From NCBI GenBank assembly GCA_026192395.1, contig WACF01000001.1, positions 3,408,309-3,472,308 of the forward strand: 64,000 nt of DNA, written 5' to 3'. The notes beneath the pieces were generated by a model, which saw nothing but the letters and a program-made list of their open reading frames with translations, was not told where the DNA came from and searched no databases. The first letter of the stretch is position 1. The number at the start of each line of letters is the position of its first letter. The stretch comes from Proteobacteria bacterium 005FR1. Lineage in GTDB: Bacteria > Pseudomonadota > Gammaproteobacteria > Pseudomonadales > Cellvibrionaceae. Shown here one piece after another: positions 52,083 to 61,947 of the stretch. The translations under genes and the position numbers were made by a program.

Positions 52083-52634
52083 ATGGAAATGCGAACGCGA
52101 CGGACAGGCAAAGCTGGCGGCTTCAGTCTCATTGAAGTGCTGGTCGCAGTGTTTGTCATCGCTATCGGCGTGCTTGGCGTTGGTTCGGCACAACTGATAA
52201 GCATCAAAAACAACCAGAGCGCCTATTACCGATCCCAGGCTAATTTCATGGCCATGGACATCCTTGATCGCATGCGTGCTAATCCCGAGGGTGTGCAAAA
52301 CGGCTCTTACGCCAACATCGATACAGCAGCAGTGAATGCCAGTCCCGACCTGCCCGGCTGCGCAGCGGAAAGTAGTGGCTGTACGCCGGCGGCAATTGCC
52401 GCAGCGGATGCACGGCAGTGGGCGGCCAACTTCTCTCGCGACGGCAATGTCGGTCTCCTTCCCGGTTCAAGCGGCACCGTTGTCACCCAGGTAGTCGGTG
52501 CGGTAACAACCGTCACCGTGACAGTGACATGGTCGGAAAGCAGTTGGAGTGATGACCCCGACGGCAACGGCGACAACGTGGACGCCGGCTTTGCGGAAAA
52601 CACTGGCCGTGTATCCATTTCGGCAAGGATCTGA
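52083..52634 (+). CDS. pilV: type IV pilus modification/minor pilin PilV
   Basis: The 183-residue prepilin has the cleavage site GG before FSLIEVLVAVFVIAIGVLG, the exact start pattern of PilV. It continues YRSQANFMAMDILDRMRANP, also typical. The start at ATG 52083, nine bases after GGAG, is chosen over ATG 52074, which touches that site. It is part of the priming complex at the pilus tip. pilW follows two bases later. Confidence 0.92.
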   Translation: MEMRTRRTGKAGGFSLIEVLVAVFVIAIGVLGVGSAQLISIKNNQSAYYRSQANFMAMDILDRMRANPEGVQNGSYANIDTAAVNASPDLPGCAAESSGCTPAAIAAADARQWAANFSRDGNVGLLPGSSGTVVTQVVGAVTTVTVTVTWSESSWSDDPDGNGDNVDAGFAENTGRVSISARI

Positions 52635-52636
52635 AG

Positions 52637-53692
52637 ATGCAAAAGAGCCTCATACAGCGAGGATTCACACTGGTCGAGATCATGATTGCTCTCGCTTTGG
52701 GTGTGCTCCTTTCATCAGCATTGGTACAAACCTTCAGCAGCACCCAGAAGCTTGCTTCGATGGAAGGGGCCTTGTCGCGGATGCAGGAAACCGGGCGCTT
52801 CGCCCTTGAGGCTCTGGCGCGGGATATCCGGATGGCGGGCTATCATGGCTGCGCCGACCCGAATGAAGTGGAACTGACGATCTTGGCCGTAGACCTGAAG
52901 GCGGGGGGAGCCTTCGTTTTCGAATCGCTCCGAGGCTTTGAGACTGACACCAACACCGGAGACTTTACTCCTGCGCTCCCAGGAGGACACGACCTTATCA
53001 ATATTGAAGGAGAGGCTCGCCCGGGAAGCGACGTCATCTCAGTCACCTACGCTAATACTTCTGGAGTGACCCTCACATCTCCAACCGGGCAGAGCGCAAA
53101 CATTCAGGTTTCCGAAATACCTGCCGGCGTCGATCAGGGCAGCTTCGTAATGGTTTCCAATTGTGCTCACGCTCACGTCGTCGAAGTGACCAACACACCA
53201 CAGAACTTCACGATCACCCACGGCGGCAACGAAAACCACCCTCATAACAAAATTGAGCCACCGTACGGTACAGACGCACAGTTGATGGTGTTCCAAAACC
53301 GTACCTACTATGTGGCCGATAGCGGGCGTGATACGGATGCGGGTGCGCCTATTTATTCGTTGTATGTGCGCGGCTTCAATGGCGTTTCCCAGGAAATTCT
53401 TGAAGGCGTCGAAACCTTGCAGATCCTTTACGGGCAGCAGATGGACACAGGGCGGATCCGCTACGTCTCCGCCGATGACGCAAATCTTGTCTGGGATGAT
53501 GTGGTTAGCGTTAGAGTCGGCGTGCTGGTGCAGACCTTTGCGCAAGTCGCAGATGTCAACGATACCAGTACTTACGAACTGCCCGGACTCAGTATCTCAA
53601 ACGCCACCACCCCGGCCCACGCCGGCGACCGAGCACTGCGAAAACCTTTTGTAACTACGGTCAAACTGCGTAATCGCCGACAGGAGATTTGA
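52637..53692 (+). CDS. pilW: minor pilin PilW
   Basis: The 351-residue prepilin has a short leader ending RG before FTLVEIMIALALGVLLSSA. The following block, RMQETGRFALEALARDIRMA, and the C-terminal LEGVETLQILYGQQMDTG and VSVRVGVLVQT are typical of PilW. It belongs to the minor-pilin tip complex. Its stop is five bases before the preferred pilX start. Confidence 0.93.
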   Translation: MQKSLIQRGFTLVEIMIALALGVLLSSALVQTFSSTQKLASMEGALSRMQETGRFALEALARDIRMAGYHGCADPNEVELTILAVDLKAGGAFVFESLRGFETDTNTGDFTPALPGGHDLINIEGEARPGSDVISVTYANTSGVTLTSPTGQSANIQVSEIPAGVDQGSFVMVSNCAHAHVVEVTNTPQNFTITHGGNENHPHNKIEPPYGTDAQLMVFQNRTYYVADSGRDTDAGAPIYSLYVRGFNGVSQEILEGVETLQILYGQQMDTGRIRYVSADDANLVWDDVVSVRVGVLVQTFAQVADVNDTSTYELPGLSISNATTPAHAGDRALRKPFVTTVKLRNRRQEI

Positions 53693-53697
53693 AAAAA

Positions 53698-54267
53698 ATG
53701 ATCAAAAACGTCCACGGGACTGCAGACGGCCAAAAAGGCGCAGTATTGGTGATCAGTCTGCTCCTGCTACTGGTAATTACTCTGGTGGGCATGTCCAGCC
53801 TTGGAACCACCACGCTGGAAGAGAAAATGACCAGCAACATGCAGGCGAAGCACGTCGTTTTCCAGGCTGCAGACACCACCATCGAAGAGGCGGTGGACAA
53901 CACCAGCTTTTTGTGGAAGGCCTACGAGAAAGGAATCGACCCAGCGGAGCTGGAGACTTTCCAACCGGCCACAACGCTTTACGCATCATTCGCCAACGAC
54001 GATAACGGCGATCCCGTTGCCTTGCAGCTGAGCACTCAAGAGGTTACGGCCGAATTCAAGGGAAACACCATCCCGGCCGGTGTCAACGCAACGAGCATCC
54101 GTATGGGTGCAGCGGGATATCACCTCTACCACTACTATCTCGAGGGCACTGCAGAGTTGGACGGTCATAGCGCACGAGCTGTCCACGTCCAGGGCGCTCA
54201 CTTGAAGGGTGCGGCCCTCGACTCGGGATCTCAACTTCAGCGCAATGCGGCGGCAAACGGAGGCTAA
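53698..54267 (+). CDS. pilX: minor pilin-associated protein PilX
   Basis: The product (189 residues from ATG 53698) has the PilX plan: a hydrophobic N-terminal helix QKGAVLVISLLLLLVITLVG, then SSLGTTTLEEKMTSNMQAKH and FQAADTTIEEA. The usual prepilin G/F site is replaced by KGAVLV, as is common in PilX. TTG 53689 is a possible alternative start, but it lies only two bases after the AGGAG site. PilX works with PilV and PilW at the pilus tip and connects them to PilY1. Confidence 0.88.
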   Translation: MIKNVHGTADGQKGAVLVISLLLLLVITLVGMSSLGTTTLEEKMTSNMQAKHVVFQAADTTIEEAVDNTSFLWKAYEKGIDPAELETFQPATTLYASFANDDNGDPVALQLSTQEVTAEFKGNTIPAGVNATSIRMGAAGYHLYHYYLEGTAELDGHSARAVHVQGAHLKGAALDSGSQLQRNAAANGG

Positions 54268-54268
54268 G

Positions 54269-57200
54269 ATGAAGCGAAAACAAACAGCTCTGAGTCTTGG
54301 TGTCGTCATTGTGAGCCTTGCCTGCCAAACCTTTGCAGATGACACGGATATCTATCAGAACCTGGATGCGCTGAATGCGCAGGGGGTAAGACCGAATGTT
54401 CTTTTGATGATGGATACATCCAAGTCGATGGATCGAGGTGTCGCAGCAAACGACTGGTATCCCGCCGACGGAACCTCTCGCATGGACATCATGCGCTCGA
54501 TCTTGAAGGGGATTGTCAACGATACCAGCTTGCACGGGAAGGTGAATGTAGGGCTCGGCCGCTACAATAGCACAGCGGGCGCAATCGTTTACCCAGTGGT
54601 CGAGCTCACGACAGCGAATGCTGCAATTCTGGCAGAACGCATAGACAACCACATGACGCCCGCCGGCACAACGCCACTGGTTCCATCCTACTATGAAAGT
54701 GTGTTGTACATGCTGGGTATGGACGTGGACGGCGGGAACGCAAGGGAAAACGTTGGCGGTGAAAACGACGGTTGGACTCAAGACGAACACCTTTTCCTCT
54801 ATGGACAGGAGGAAAACCTGCGGATATCTCATGAGTTAACTCTGGCAGACGGCACATGGGATTCAGGGAAAGGAGCCTGTACAGACAATGACTCTGATAG
54901 CAGCCACTGTGTGGACGAGATATGGAGCGCAGATGCAACTTATCGGTCGCCTGTTACGCATCAGTGCCAGCCTAACCACATCGTTCTGCTTACAGACGGT
55001 GAGGCCAACAGCAATTCCTCGAGCAATGCGATCGCTCAGCTTGTTGGCAAAACCGCATGTGAGGACACAAGGAGTAACCTTGAATGCTCCAAGGATCTGG
55101 CGAAATACCTTCATACAACTGATCTCTTTGCCGATGCCAGCGCCTTCAATGCAGGTGGAGGCGTTGAGGTCGCCCAGACTATTTCCACGCACGCCATCGC
55201 ATTTTCGTTGAGCTACCCTGCACTGGAGGAAATCGCCACGTCGGGCGGTGGGCAGTACTTTTCGGCGCAGAATTCTAGTGATTTGATCGACGCATTTACC
55301 TCTCTGTTCGATTCTTTCGTCGATACCGAAGCGACGTTTTCAGCCCCTTCCGCAACCATCAACCAGTTCAACCGCCTGAATCACCTCGACACCATCTACT
55401 TCGCTGTATTCAAGCCCGACAACAAGGTCGCCTGGCCGGGTAATATAAAAAAATACAAGCTCGCAACCGGAACGCTGGACGGTGGCACCCCGGACGATAC
55501 GTCCGATGATATCGATGTGGCGGGCAACACGATAGTGGACCGATATGGCCGTCCTGCTGTGGATGCGTCAGAAGGCTTCTTTTTGAATACCTCAATAGAC
55601 CTGTGGAGCTCGAGAACGGTCGCTGAGATGGGGCAAGCACTGGATGCGGGTGAAGCCATCGAGTTTTCGGTGGACGAGGGCGGAGCCGCGAACCAAATTA
55701 CGGGAACGGCTCCGGTCTACACTTGGATAGGCGATTCCATGTCGACCGTGACGGAGAATAATGGTGCGCTCAGCAAAGCTGTTCTGGGGCTAGCCGACGC
55801 CACAGCTGACGATTACGTTGCCAAGCTACGCAGGTGGATCGCGGGAGTCGATGTTATGGACTGGAATGGTAACTCCAGCATCACAGAGGCAAGGAAGCAC
55901 ATGGGGGACCCACTACACTCCCGACCCGTGGTCGTAACCTATGGGCGGAAGAATGAACAGAGGGATCCTGTCAGCAATGAGCTCCTTTCTTTCGACCCTG
56001 ACGTGGTCATGTTCTTCGGCACAAATGACGGCTACTTCCGTGCTATTGATGCGGACACCGGTCGTGACTACTTCTCTTTCGTACCCGAAGAAATGCTCAG
56101 TGGCATGGACGGGCGAATGAGAAATCCAGTGGGCGACCATGCCTATGGTGTCGACGGTGCGCCTACGGTCTGGGTCTACGACGAGAATGGTAACGGGGTA
56201 ATCGAAACCACCGGTGGTAACAATGACCACGTCTACGTGTACTTTGGGTTTAGACGCGGCGGCAGAAGTTACTACGCGCTCGATGTGACAGACGTGAACA
56301 ATCCGAGGGTACTGTGGCGCATTCAGAACTCCGGCGACTTTGCCGAACTGGGGCAAACCTGGTCCAAGCCGATCAAGACTCGCATCCGATACGACCGAGA
56401 CAGTCGAAATAATCACTACGTCCCCGATGATCTCGACGTTCTGCTGTTCGCCGGTGGCTACGACACCGATCAGGATGATATCACCTCCAATTTCCATCGA
56501 CGGGCTGATAACGAAGGACGAGCAATTTTCATGGTCGACGCGAAAACCGGGCGTCTGCTATGGAAGGCGGACTCCACGACTCATGCGGATATGGATTACA
56601 GTATCCCGGCGAATCTGGCGGTGACGGATCCCGATCTGTCCGGCCATGCCGATCAGATCTACTTCGGTGATATGGGCGGGCAGGTCTGGCGCTTTGATGT
56701 GCACAACGCCGCCTACTGGGATGACGGCGCGGCAAATGCCGATGCTGACCCGGTCAATCGGCTTCCTGCAGACTTTATCACGGGGCAAGTAGTTGCCGAT
56801 TTCGGTCAGAGCGCCAATGACGCGGGCTCCCGGCGTTTTTACCATTCACCTGACGTGGCGATTATCAACGAAAAGGTCGATGGCGAAACAGTTCAGAAGA
56901 TTGCGCTGAGTATCGGCTCGGGATATCGCGCGCGGCCAAATTTGGAAGGGGTGCAGGACCGGTTTTACATGGTCAAATTACCGAATCCCTATGGCGCTCT
57001 GGGAGCTTTCAGCAAGATCAGCGAAGCGAATCTACTTCCCGTCACCAGTAATGTGACTCCCGCCTTTACTAGCAGCCATTACGGCTGGTACATCGATATG
57101 AGCCTCGCAAACGGAGAGAAGGTCCTCTCTACACCCCTGACGGTGGACGGAAAGGTAATCTTCACAACTTATGAGCCCACTGCCAGGCTGGTTGGTTGCA

Positions 57201-57454
57201 CCGCTCAGCCGGGTATCTCGCGCGAATACATCGTCAAACTAGTGGATGGCTCTCCGGCGATCGACAGAAACAATGATGGGAACCTGACTCCCGAGGACCG
57301 TTATGTAGACCTGAAGACAGGTACGATCGTCGACGAACCGGTGATTATTTTCACCGAACATGGCGGCGGAACGACGTTCCTGGGTACCGAAAAGGGTACC
57401 TACGAAATTGATAATAACCGCGCCACCCGGAGTTTCTGGTTTGAGAAAGAATAA
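54269..57454 (+). CDS. pilY1: type IV pilus tip adhesin PilY1
   Basis: The 1061-residue protein has a signal peptide (LSLGVVIVSLACQTFA). A von Willebrand A-like region follows, with a MIDAS-type motif in VLLMMDTSKSMDRG. The C-terminal half is the PilY1 beta-propeller, recognisable by MFFGTNDGYFRAIDADTG, YYALDVTDVNNPRVLW and QIYFGDMGGQVWRFDV. Late calcium-binding-like loops include DRNNDGNLTPEDRY and DENGNGVIE. PilY1 sits at the pilus tip, and acts in adhesion, surface sensing and pilus extension control. ACGGAGG lies just before ATG 54269. No pilY2 follows. Confidence 0.93.
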   Translation: MKRKQTALSLGVVIVSLACQTFADDTDIYQNLDALNAQGVRPNVLLMMDTSKSMDRGVAANDWYPADGTSRMDIMRSILKGIVNDTSLHGKVNVGLGRYNSTAGAIVYPVVELTTANAAILAERIDNHMTPAGTTPLVPSYYESVLYMLGMDVDGGNARENVGGENDGWTQDEHLFLYGQEENLRISHELTLADGTWDSGKGACTDNDSDSSHCVDEIWSADATYRSPVTHQCQPNHIVLLTDGEANSNSSSNAIAQLVGKTACEDTRSNLECSKDLAKYLHTTDLFADASAFNAGGGVEVAQTISTHAIAFSLSYPALEEIATSGGGQYFSAQNSSDLIDAFTSLFDSFVDTEATFSAPSATINQFNRLNHLDTIYFAVFKPDNKVAWPGNIKKYKLATGTLDGGTPDDTSDDIDVAGNTIVDRYGRPAVDASEGFFLNTSIDLWSSRTVAEMGQALDAGEAIEFSVDEGGAANQITGTAPVYTWIGDSMSTVTENNGALSKAVLGLADATADDYVAKLRRWIAGVDVMDWNGNSSITEARKHMGDPLHSRPVVVTYGRKNEQRDPVSNELLSFDPDVVMFFGTNDGYFRAIDADTGRDYFSFVPEEMLSGMDGRMRNPVGDHAYGVDGAPTVWVYDENGNGVIETTGGNNDHVYVYFGFRRGGRSYYALDVTDVNNPRVLWRIQNSGDFAELGQTWSKPIKTRIRYDRDSRNNHYVPDDLDVLLFAGGYDTDQDDITSNFHRRADNEGRAIFMVDAKTGRLLWKADSTTHADMDYSIPANLAVTDPDLSGHADQIYFGDMGGQVWRFDVHNAAYWDDGAANADADPVNRLPADFITGQVVADFGQSANDAGSRRFYHSPDVAIINEKVDGETVQKIALSIGSGYRARPNLEGVQDRFYMVKLPNPYGALGAFSKISEANLLPVTSNVTPAFTSSHYGWYIDMSLANGEKVLSTPLTVDGKVIFTTYEPTARLVGCTAQPGISREYIVKLVDGSPAIDRNNDGNLTPEDRYVDLKTGTIVDEPVIIFTEHGGGTTFLGTEKGTYEIDNNRATRSFWFEKE

Positions 57455-57476
57455 ACACGTGAGAATGGGGAAGCAC

Positions 57477-57962
57477 ATGCAACTTGACTCAGTGGCAGTG
57501 AAGCCAGCACAGGGCGGGTTTACACTTATCGAGCTGATGATCGCCGTGGCAGTTATAGCGATTCTTTCGTCGATTGCCTATTCGAGCTACAACGCGCAGA
57601 CTACCAAGGCCCGTCGGACTGACGCCCAGAGTGCGCTCATGGGGCTCGCCCAGGCCATGGAGCGACGCAAGACAGTGACCGGTGGCTATACTGGCGCAGC
57701 CGCGGGCGGAGCGAATACCGGTGCTCCCACCGTTTTCGCAACTCAGTCACCCCTGGATGGAGCAACCAAGTTTTACGATCTGAGCATCGAAGCGGTTAAT
57801 GGTGGCACTTCCTTTACCGTTCGTGCGACACCTATTGCCGGCTCCGCCCAAGACGGCGATGGTTATCTGGAGTATCTGTCGACCGGTATCCGCCGATGGG
57901 ATCGCAACGACGATGATGATACGGCTGATGCGAACGAGAGCTGTTGGCAGGCAACTTGTTAG
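57477..57962 (+). CDS. pilE: minor pilin PilE
   Basis: The 161-residue prepilin has its cleavage site at GG before FTLIELMIAVAVIAILSSIA. The block SSYNAQTTKARRTDAQSAL and the C-terminal pair of cysteines (ESCWQATC) are typical of PilE-type minor pilins in this locus. It is the last gene of the plus-strand pilus operon. ATG 57477 follows GGGGAAG; ATG 57465 is an alternative. Confidence 0.9.
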   Translation: MQLDSVAVKPAQGGFTLIELMIAVAVIAILSSIAYSSYNAQTTKARRTDAQSALMGLAQAMERRKTVTGGYTGAAAGGANTGAPTVFATQSPLDGATKFYDLSIEAVNGGTSFTVRATPIAGSAQDGDGYLEYLSTGIRRWDRNDDDDTADANESCWQATC

Positions 57963-57976
57963 TGTCCAGGCGCGGA

Positions 57977-58492
57977 TCAACAGGACGCCTTCTCCCTGTC
58001 CGTGCCGAGCCGGCCGCGACCTGCTTTGTTGACGATGAGCCGGCGCCCCTCTTCAGGTGAGTCGACAGGGCAGAGATGAAACGAGCCATTCTGATGCTTC
58101 GTAAATCCCTGAGCTGTCAGTGTCAAATGGGGTTTTCCTCCGAAGGCGCGCCATCGCGTTTGCCATTTTTCCCCAAGGTGAGCAACTGACAGAATTTGCT
58201 CTCCAGATTTCAGTTTTCCGCTTCCGGAATCATCCTCGAAAACTATCAAATAGTTTCCACTGCGTGGTTCGCAGGCTCTGCCGTTCTGGGAGGGGCATAT
58301 AGAAACGAAGGTATTATTGTAGATGGCATGTTCGCGCGCAAAATTTAGCGAACGCAGCATCGCTCCAGTTGCAGATCTCGCTTGCTCCCGTTCCAAAATG
58401 CCTGCCATCCCAGGTATCGCCCCGAAGCAGACGATGGTCGCGATTGCTATAGCGGCAAGTAGCTCGATTACGGTGAATCCCTTGCTGTCCAT
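57977..58492 (-). CDS. fimT: GspH/FimT-family prepilin (FimT-like)
   Basis: The 171-residue prepilin has a very short leader (MDSKG) and then FTVIELLAAIAIATIVCFGA. The rest follows the FimT pattern: LNFAREHAIYNNTFVSICPS, GKLKSGEQILSVAHLG, FHLCPVDS. It lies on the opposite strand to the pilus operon and ends 15 bases past pilE, between pilE and pilR. In P. aeruginosa, FimT is required for efficient DNA uptake and is coded next to fimU. Here the gene is detached and inverted. Confidence 0.85.
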   Translation of the reverse strand: MDSKGFTVIELLAAIAIATIVCFGAIPGMAGILEREQARSATGAMLRSLNFAREHAIYNNTFVSICPSQNGRACEPRSGNYLIVFEDDSGSGKLKSGEQILSVAHLGEKWQTRWRAFGGKPHLTLTAQGFTKHQNGSFHLCPVDSPEEGRRLIVNKAGRGRLGTDREKASC

Positions 58493-58694
58493 GACTCGGT
58501 CTCCTTTATCTCATTGCACTGGATTGGCAACGGAGCGACATCATAGGACTCGAGATTTGACCGGGGTAGAGGTTCTCTGCCCGCCTTCCTGTAGGAAAGT
58601 ATCTTGACTGCTTGTGAGTTTTGTTACCTGAGAGCTAGGAGAGGATTCCGATGCTGTTCGAAATCCCCGACCCGTCGTGGAAGGGTGAGCAGAT

Positions 58695-60050
58695 CTACTC
58701 TTCGACTCCTTCGTCCAGCCCCAATTTTTTGAGCCTGTAGCGCAGCGATCGGAAGGAGACCCCGAGCTTCTTGGCCGCCGCGGTGCGATTCCATCGGGTC
58801 TCGTCCAGTGCCTTGGTGATTACATCCCGCTCGATGTCTTCCAGGTACTCATCCAGTGAGCCGGTAATCGGACCATGCTTCTGGGGACCGCTTGAGCCGA
58901 TTGCGCGATTGCTCAAGTCGGGAAGCTGCAAGTCGTCAGGGCCGATGATATCGGAGTCACACAGGGTGTAGGCGCGCTCGAGAATATTTTCGAGTTCACG
59001 AATGTTGCCGGGGAAGGGATAGCTCTGAAGTGCTTTCAGACCATCTCTAGACAGTTTGGCGGCCGTAAGGTCGAGTTCGTGGGCAAAGCGGTTGAGAAAG
59101 TGCTCTGCCAGAACGGGGATATCTTCCTGTCGCTCGCGCAGGGGTGGGATATCCAGTTGGATGACGTTGATTCGGTAAAATAAATCGCTGCGAAAGCGTC
59201 CCTCGCGAATTTCCTGGTTCAGGTCCTTGTGGGTTGCGCTGAGAATTCGCACATCGATGCGGTCCTCCTGCTGGGAGCCGACAGGGCGGACTGCCTTCTC
59301 CTGAATCGCTCGCAGCAGTTTTACCTGCATATCCAGCGGCAGATCCGCGACTTCGTCCAGAAATAACGTGCCGCCGTTTGCAGCCTGAAACAGGCCCTGC
59401 TTGTCGCTAGTCGCACCCGTGAAGCTGCCCTTCTTGTGGCCGAAAAACTCGCTCTCCATCAGTTCGCCGGGAATCGCGCCGCAGTTGACGGGTACGAAAG
59501 GCTCTGCCGCTCTGGGGCCTTGGGTGTGAATGGCCCGGGCGACCAGCTCTTTGCCGGTACCGGATTCGCCGCTGATGTAAACCGGTGCCTGGCTGCGCGC
59601 CAGTTTGACGATCTTCTTCTTGAGAATCTGGAAACTGGGCGCTTCGCCCAGCAGGTTGGGAGCGGCTTGCTCGTTGGGCTGCCTTTGCAGCTTCAAGGCT
59701 GCTGTGGTGATCTTGCGCAGATCTTCCAGTTCCACCGGCTTTGAGATGAAATCAAAAGCGCCGGCCTTCATCGCGTCGATGGCGGTATCCATGTTGCCGT
59801 GAGCGGTAATTACCGCAATCGGCATGTTCGGGAAATCCCGCTGCATTTTCCTGACGAAATCAATGCCGTTGCCGTCGGGCAGCCGCATGTCGGTGAGGCA
59901 GAGGTCGTAAGCTTTTTGGGAGAGCATGTCAGTGGCATCACGGAGGCAAGAGGCGCTTTCGGTGTCTATGCCCATGCGTCCGAGGGTAATCTCGAGCAAC
60001 TCGCGAATGTCGGGTTCATCGTCGATTACCAGGGCCAGTGACTTGCTCAT
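58695..60050 (-). CDS. pilR: NtrC-family response regulator PilR
   Basis: The 451-residue protein has a receiver ([12 protein letters not shown], phosphoacceptor in [13 protein letters not shown]), a sigma-54 AAA domain with Walker [13 protein letters not shown] and the sigma-54 contact loop GSFTGA, and a C-terminal Fis-type helix-turn-helix ([20 protein letters not shown]). With PilS it activates sigma-54-dependent transcription of the major pilin gene. No major pilin gene lies in the window. It is downstream of pilS in the same operon, with a 23-base gap. Confidence 0.95.
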   Translation of the reverse strand: MSKSLALVIDDEPDIRELLEITLGRMGIDTESASCLRDATDMLSQKAYDLCLTDMRLPDGNGIDFVRKMQRDFPNMPIAVITAHGNMDTAIDAMKAGAFDFISKPVELEDLRKITTAALKLQRQPNEQAAPNLLGEAPSFQILKKKIVKLARSQAPVYISGESGTGKELVARAIHTQGPRAAEPFVPVNCGAIPGELMESEFFGHKKGSFTGATSDKQGLFQAANGGTLFLDEVADLPLDMQVKLLRAIQEKAVRPVGSQQEDRIDVRILSATHKDLNQEIREGRFRSDLFYRINVIQLDIPPLRERQEDIPVLAEHFLNRFAHELDLTAAKLSRDGLKALQSYPFPGNIRELENILERAYTLCDSDIIGPDDLQLPDLSNRAIGSSGPQKHGPITGSLDEYLEDIERDVITKALDETRWNRTAAAKKLGVSFRSLRYRLKKLGLDEGVEE

Positions 60051-60073
60051 TATTCAGAATTCTGGGGTGGTGA

Positions 60074-61756
60074 TTAGAAGACTTTCTCGGGGTGGGCAAA
60101 GTTGATGCGAAAACAGCTTTTACCTTCCGATGTTCTTTTGTAGTCGAGGGTTGCCTGATTGGCCTCGCATAATTCCCTCGATATGTACAAGCCCAAGCCG
60201 GACCCCGTGGATTCGGTGGTAAAGAACGGCTCGAAGACCTGCTGGATATTTTCCTCGGGAATGCCGACGCCTTCGTCGATCACTTCAATATAGGGAAGAT
60301 CAGTTTTCAGATCAATACCTGCCAGCAGCGTAAGTGATTCGCGTCCGGTTTTTTCAAGACTGTAGCGCAAGCCGTTATCGCAAAGGTTGCTCAGCACCTG
60401 GTGAAGTTGACTTGGATCAATTCGGGTCTTCACTTCGGAAGCGGCAATGGTCAGCGTGATCTCCGCGCGCTTGGTCTGCTGATATTCCTTGACGAAGGAT
60501 GCGAGCCACTCGATGAGGTCAACCGACTCGGCCGCGGCCGTTTTGCGGCGCGATAGCTGCAAAACGTTCTCGATGATGTGATTCACCCGCCGTGAATGGT
60601 TTTGGATGATTTCGCCGAGCCGTCGGTCTTCGGCCGGCGCCTCGGTGGATTCAAAAAGCAGCTGGGCGGCATGACTGATGGCCCCGAGGGGATTGCGGAC
60701 TTCGTGGGCAATGCTGGCGGTGAGTCTGCCGAGAGAGGCCAGTTTGAGTTGCTGCGCCTCTTGCGAAAGCAGGCGATTGTCTTCCACGAAAATAAGCGTA
60801 TCGGATTCGGCATGGGCTTCCAGCTGAGCGAAACTCACCCGGATTTCCGGGCCATCCGGCCGGGCCTTCAGAAACGATGAACGGGTGTGTGGGTTTTTTC
60901 TCCAGGCGGAAAGCTGTTGATCCAGAGATTGGAGCGCATCCAATCTCGGCACGACTGTTCCGTGCCCGCTGGGCGGCAAGCCCACGAGGCTCCGGGCGGC
61001 GCGGTTGATAAGAATGATGTGATGGTTTTTATCGGCAACGATGATTCCGGTCCGCATGCGTTCGATGATGAGCTGCGATAGGCGCTGCAAATAGGCCGCA
61101 TGCTCCGCCTGTGATAGCGCTTCCATCGTGGATCGGCGGATCCGCTCGCTGAGACTGCCAAAGCCGAAGGCCGTGGCAAACAGCAGGAGACCGAAGATCC
61201 CGGCGGAGAAAACGGCCCGTTCGGAGGCGCTCCCGAGATAGCTGCTGTAGACGCTTTCGCTGAGAACAAGAATGGTCGTGAGGCCGGCCAGCGCCGTGGT
61301 GGCAATGCCTCGCAGAAATATACTTCCCGCGGCGACGCAGATCAGCAGCAGATACCCGAGGCTTCCTTCCATGCCGTTGCTGGCATGAGTCAGCAAGACG
61401 ACCGCGACGATGTCGATCAGCAAGATCGTGATGACCTGTTCGGTGCGCGGGGCAAATCGGCTCTTCCAGAGCAGAAGAAGCACCAGCAGGTTGGTGGCGG
61501 TGTAGGTAAATGCGGTGTAGCTGAACAGGACGGGATTGGAGCTGCCAAGGACATTGTCGGCAACGTCCGCGTTGAACATCAGCAACAGGATGCTGCTCAG
61601 CAGGGTTCGGTAGTAGACGTAGACCTTCAGGAGCGAGGCATCACTCGAGGAGGTTCCGGTCGAACGGTCGGTCGTGCCGGTGAAATTGTTGGTGGCAATG
61701 CCGGAAGCTTGTTCCACGGGGGCGAAATTCCTGGCCACGCCCAGCCGGGCAGGCAT
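60074..61756 (-). CDS. pilS: membrane sensor histidine kinase PilS
   Basis: The protein of about 560 residues has six hydrophobic helices (about residues 45-225), a PAS segment (IIVADKNHHIILINRAARSL), an H-box SIAHEVRNPLGAISHAAQ, N-box VLSNLCDNGLRYS and G2 GSGLGLYISR. It is the partner of PilR. In P. aeruginosa PilS senses pilin in the inner membrane through its helices. The start is uncertain: ATG 61756 has no clear ribosome site, and a TTG lies one codon upstream. Confidence 0.93.
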   Translation of the reverse strand: MPARLGVARNFAPVEQASGIATNNFTGTTDRSTGTSSSDASLLKVYVYYRTLLSSILLLMFNADVADNVLGSSNPVLFSYTAFTYTATNLLVLLLLWKSRFAPRTEQVITILLIDIVAVVLLTHASNGMEGSLGYLLLICVAAGSIFLRGIATTALAGLTTILVLSESVYSSYLGSASERAVFSAGIFGLLLFATAFGFGSLSERIRRSTMEALSQAEHAAYLQRLSQLIIERMRTGIIVADKNHHIILINRAARSLVGLPPSGHGTVVPRLDALQSLDQQLSAWRKNPHTRSSFLKARPDGPEIRVSFAQLEAHAESDTLIFVEDNRLLSQEAQQLKLASLGRLTASIAHEVRNPLGAISHAAQLLFESTEAPAEDRRLGEIIQNHSRRVNHIIENVLQLSRRKTAAAESVDLIEWLASFVKEYQQTKRAEITLTIAASEVKTRIDPSQLHQVLSNLCDNGLRYSLEKTGRESLTLLAGIDLKTDLPYIEVIDEGVGIPEENIQQVFEPFFTTESTGSGLGLYISRELCEANQATLDYKRTSEGKSCFRINFAHPEKVF

Positions 61757-61772
61757 CAATAGCTATTCACGT

Positions 61773-61778
61773 TATAAT
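61773..61778 (+). promoter_or_regulatory. candidate -10 box for nadE
   Basis: TATAAT is a perfect -10 element in the gap between the divergent pilS and nadE genes. The matching -35 region (about 61750-61755) is poor, so the promoter call is tentative. Confidence 0.3.
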
Positions 61779-61947
61779 GGCGGCCTTGCGAACCCCTGCC
61801 TTTGGACACTGATTGGTGCCGCAAGGGGGCAAGCCGATCCCACATTCTAGACGCTATCGCGACGATATTCACAATCGAGACAGCGCCGATGAAGTCAGAG
61901 CTATGCCGACGTCACACTTGCGGCAACCCACTGGAGTATTTCCACCC

